Source of the DNA: Acanthochlamys bracteata
Taxonomy: Eukaryota > Streptophyta > Magnoliopsida > Pandanales > Velloziaceae
Reading direction: 5' to 3'
DNA length: 64,000 bases
Assembly: GCA_019914995.1 (NCBI GenBank)
Contig: CM034130.1
Span: 4,154,001 to 4,218,000, forward strand
In this document: positions 60,899 through 64,000 of the stretch, piece by piece
Position numbering within the stretch: position 1 is the stretch's first letter
How the letters are laid out: each line of letters begins with the position of its first letter
Made by a program: the position numbers and the translations under genes
The notes under the pieces: generated by a model
What the model saw: only the letters and a program-made list of their open reading frames with translations
Told to the model about the DNA's origin: nothing
The model's database searches: none

Positions 60899-62483
60899 AA
60901 GTGAGTTTACTCATTTTGTTTTGTGCAAAATTAATCGTCTTAGATGTTGTAAATTTTAATGTTAGCATTTGTGAGCCTACATATCCACATGCCAGCATAA
61001 TTTGTTTGACAATTATCTTAAACAATTAGTTGATTAGCACCCAATCTTATACAGTGCTAAATGTCTAATCAACCAAATTCACTCTAATAGGCATTCCACT
61101 AGTCGCATGAAGAGAGGCAAAAAGTTTACGTTCTTACATTTTTCATTTCTATAAATTTGCTTAAAGAAGACTCTGATTTATACTTTTATGATGGAAGCTA
61201 GATCTAGATAATGCTAATTTCTTCCAATTTACTTTTATGGGACATTTGGGAGAGCTTTCCAAATGTTTATCTTTCTAAATAAACACTTTGCATCCCAATA
61301 AACCTTCTACAGTATTCTAGAGAATTTTTTTAAATTGGAAAAGTAAAGAAAAATTATAAATGTACAATTTATATTAAATTTTTATATATTTTAGGTCAAA
61401 AAAAGTCAAGCTCGTTTTTAAAAAAAAAATTCTCAAATACCCTTCATTTCAAATAAGCTTCATTTTATATGCACTCCCAGACGTCCTCCTAAAGTATTTA
61501 ATTTAGCCCCTATAGTATGATTTTCTTTTACTTCAATTGTCTTTGAACTATTAAAAGTGATGCTAAGAGTTGGTTTTGTGTGCGTTTGTTTGTCTTACAA
61601 GTGAAAGAAAAGAAACAGTTTACAGAATACAAAGCAAGAGCAAAAGCATAAACAAAAGGTTCATTTCTCTTATGGCGACAAACAATTATTAGTGATGAAA
61701 ATAAATTATTATTGTTAGGGAGATTCATCACTTGGTTAGTCTAAGTCCGAGAAAGGACTTATATATGGCCCACCATATAGTAGAGTTTAATTAATTTAAA
61801 AAATTTAAGTCAACTTGTAGCATTACCTTTTTCTCCCCCTTGTTTATATCTAATAAATTCTTGTTGAGGGCAAGACACTCTCATCGCTTTCCTTAAAGCC
61901 TATCATTATATTGTGCATCAAATACCAACAAAGTTCACGCACTATCAATAGTTCTCTCCTTTGGGGTTAATCTATAATTTATTAAATAATATCAGAATTG
62001 AGAAGTTTTATAGGATTGAGCGAGTGGCATAGGTGGCTCTGATAGGTGGTCAATTAAGATGTTAATATCCTGTGAAATAAGAACTAAACACGGAGGGCTA
62101 ATTGAGTTATGACAAATTAAATTTTAAAAAGCTTTTTATTAAAAAATCAGTTCATGCTTAGCCGATTGGATCATCACTGTTCCCTATATAAAAAATTGTT
62201 GGCACAGTATATCACAATCAGAATAGTGAAGTAAATTAACTAGACAACACATACAAATTTTTATTGCTTCAGTAATCTCGTCGTCTGCGTTCACAACACT
62301 TGAAAAGCTGCAAGTGATTCCACTATCATTAGATAACAATCACAACTCAAAGACTCGATGGTTCGCCGAACACCTTCGCCTCAATGAGAACACTCTCTAG
62401 CATTCTAAGTTTCACTAAGTCCTTCCAGCTGTAACCTCACAAGCTTTGCTAAGGTTTTTCGGAAACCGTTAGCCTACGCCTAT
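60899..62483. other. unassigned intron sequence
   Basis: No coding sequence. On the - strand, AACAAGGGGGAGAAAAAGG at about 61829-61847 resembles a Copia polypurine tract, hinting at another decayed retroelement. Confidence 0.35.
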
Positions 62484-62491
62484 GGTAACAC

Positions 62492-63348
62492 TAGAGGTGA
62501 CAATTTGGATTGCTGGATCAGTTTCGAATCGATTTATTTAATAGTCGGGTCAAATTCGTTTAACCTTAATCCACTTCATAAATTTATACGGATCAAAATT
62601 GTCAATTCTAACCCAATCTATTAATAACCATGTCAAATTGGATCGATCTTTAATAATTAAAATTATTAATTTTTAATTCTATACTTTTAAGCTTCAACGA
62701 ATTATAAAATTAATTGGAATGAAAATGCACGATATTCTTGGCGATGAGATATAATGAATGCCCGTCAAATTTTTACATTCCTTAGTATCTTCATCAATCT
62801 TTAAAAATCTACAAAAGGTTTTATTTTTATTTTGAAAATGTGCGGTGACAACTGAAATTTTATTAATTATAAATTTATAATACAATTTTCGATAAAAATT
62901 TTAATAAATATATCTATCTAACAAAATTTTGATAAAATTTTTTATACGAAATTCAAATTCCAAATTAATGAAACACTTACATAGTAATACTTTCGATAAT
63001 ATTATAATTTTATTTTATGCTATTTTATTGAGATATAAAAATAAACGATTAGTTACAAATAGAGTATAATTTAATAAGTTATAAATTAATATTATCGATT
63101 ATTTTTATTATCCATATTTTATATACGGTAAGAAAAAACGAAAAGTTGTTCCTTTAAAAGGTGACAGTTCGAATTGGTGGATCAATTTCAGATTAATCCT
63201 GGTCGATCCATTTAATAATTGGGTCAAATTCGTTCAATCCTAATCTAACTCATATATTTATATAGGTCAGATTTTCTACTCCTAGATATAATTAAATGGG
63301 TTGGTTTTGGATTGAGTTTTTTGGTCGGGTCATATATTTTCACCTGTA
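62492..63348. mobile_element. hAT-like non-autonomous element with perfect 8-bp target duplication
   Basis: GGTAACAC occurs at 62484-62491 and 63349-63356. The element is 857 bp with inverted ends TAGAGGTGACAAT and (on the - strand) TACAGGTGAAAAT. An 8-bp duplication and TAGGGGTG-like ends are characteristic of plant hAT MITEs. There is no transposase. A truncated relative lies at 42743-43230. Confidence 0.8.
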
Positions 63349-63780
63349 GGTAACACCCGAGAACATGCAAGGTCCCACTAACCTTTCAAGAAAGGTTACA
63401 AGTAGTAGAACACTCGGTCGCGTAGTGATATTTCTACTACACCAAGTAATCTCACAACTACAAAACTCAGAAGGAATCACAAAAATTATGCTAAACTCTT
63501 TGAAGCTTGTAATCTGCAAATATATGCAGCAAGTTAGGCACAGTAAGCTAATCTCTTTTTTTTCTTTAATTTACGTTCTTCTGCAATGTTGCAAATATAT
63601 GCAATCTCCCTTGATTGTAAATGAAATCTGCCAGTCATAGGATTATGACCAGATCTCATAAAACAACTATTTTGAATCTGCTAGTCGTAGGGTTTCCTTC
63701 AACAGCTTCCTTTGTGATTTTCTTTGTATGTTAATTGCAAAATTTTGAAGTAGATTTCTTCAATAGAGTCGAAAGATTAA

Positions 63781-64000
63781 GGGCATGTTTACTTACCATA
63801 CAAAACCACTTTTTTCTAAAAAAACTTCAATTCCAACTCACATTCAAAACAAAGTAAACACAAAAAACTAAACTGAGCTCCCGTAAAAAACTCAATTTTC
63901 AAATTTTAAAACTAAAAATTTACTTTGAAGCTCACTTTTAATGCAAAGGTAAACACAAAAACTCACTTTAAAACGCCAAACTCACTTTTTACAAACACCC
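63781..64000. mobile_element. Tourist-like MITE reaching the window edge
   Basis: TAA at 63778-63780 precedes GGGCATGTTTACTTACC. The last bases of the window, ACAAACACCC, are the inverted end (GGGTGTTTGT). The left end matches that of the MITE at 18270 (GAGCATGTTTATTTTG). The second TAA would lie just outside the window. Confidence 0.65.

Larger units (their letters stand above)
57281..64000 (+). other. last visible intron of the CLB1-like gene, at least 6.7 kb, open at the window edge
   Basis: It starts GTCAGTG. I looked for the expected next exon (a continuation in the style of a Tyr-His-Glu-Phe plus Glu/Lys-rich stretch) and did not find it. The stretch carries a 2.8-kb DNA transposon, a hAT-like element and a MITE. 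Confidence 0.65.

Noticed and set aside
1..64000. CRISPR arrays, bacterial operons or tRNA genes
   Set aside because: No regularly spaced direct repeats with unique spacers, no bacterial gene organisation and no cloverleaf with A and B boxes could be recognised by eye.

Overview
This is a plant nuclear genome window, AT-rich and full of transposable elements. The evidence is long introns with GT/AG borders, a pentatricopeptide-repeat (PPR) gene, a plant acid phosphatase and a plant SMP-C2 (synaptotagmin-like) gene. It also carries Copia and Gypsy relics, a FAR1-type Mutator-like element, several MITEs, and a nuclear copy of organellar (most likely mitochondrial) large-subunit rRNA. The species cannot be named from the sequence alone.

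Layout. 1-11.4 kb is a graveyard of LTR retrotransposons: a Copia polymerase remnant with a second downstream ORF relic, Gypsy-type polypurine and LTR-like tracts, then unassigned AT-rich DNA. 11.5-18.1 kb holds a complete three-exon acid phosphatase / VSP-type HAD gene on the + strand (287 aa); its 4.5-kb second intron contains an internally deleted Copia element with two LTRs. 18.2-22.4 kb is a run of small DNA elements, including a TAA-flanked MITE, a MITE flanked by near-identical 8-bp repeats and a 405-bp foldback element. 22.56-28.09 kb is one large Mutator-like element whose 1.25-1.45-kb inverted arms flank a decayed FAR1-type transposase. 31.9-33.2 kb is an intronless P-class PPR gene (- strand, 422 aa).

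34.86-35.37 kb is a decayed organellar LSU rRNA insertion. Around 37 kb there is a short unrecognised coding-like segment (coiled coil plus hydrophobic stretch). 37.7-42 kb is a broken Ty3/Gypsy element on the - strand with damaged catalytic motifs and a nested Tourist-like MITE. From 43.67 kb to beyond the right edge lies a + strand gene for an SMP-C2 lipid-binding tether of the CLB1/NTMC2T4 type. Ten exons (386 codons) are visible with every junction in phase; the C-terminal exon(s) are not in the window. The last visible intron is at least 6.7 kb long and contains a 2.8-kb DNA transposon, a hAT-like element with a perfect 8-bp target duplication, and a MITE that ends at the window edge.

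Functionally the three recognisable host genes are unrelated: secreted/vacuolar phosphatase-like, organelle RNA-binding, and membrane contact-site lipid transfer. What unites the window is intron and intergene expansion by mobile elements. No clearly new biological system was found. The points most worth a second look are the long-TIR MULE, the rRNA insertion, the foldback MITE and the unrecognised segment near 37 kb.
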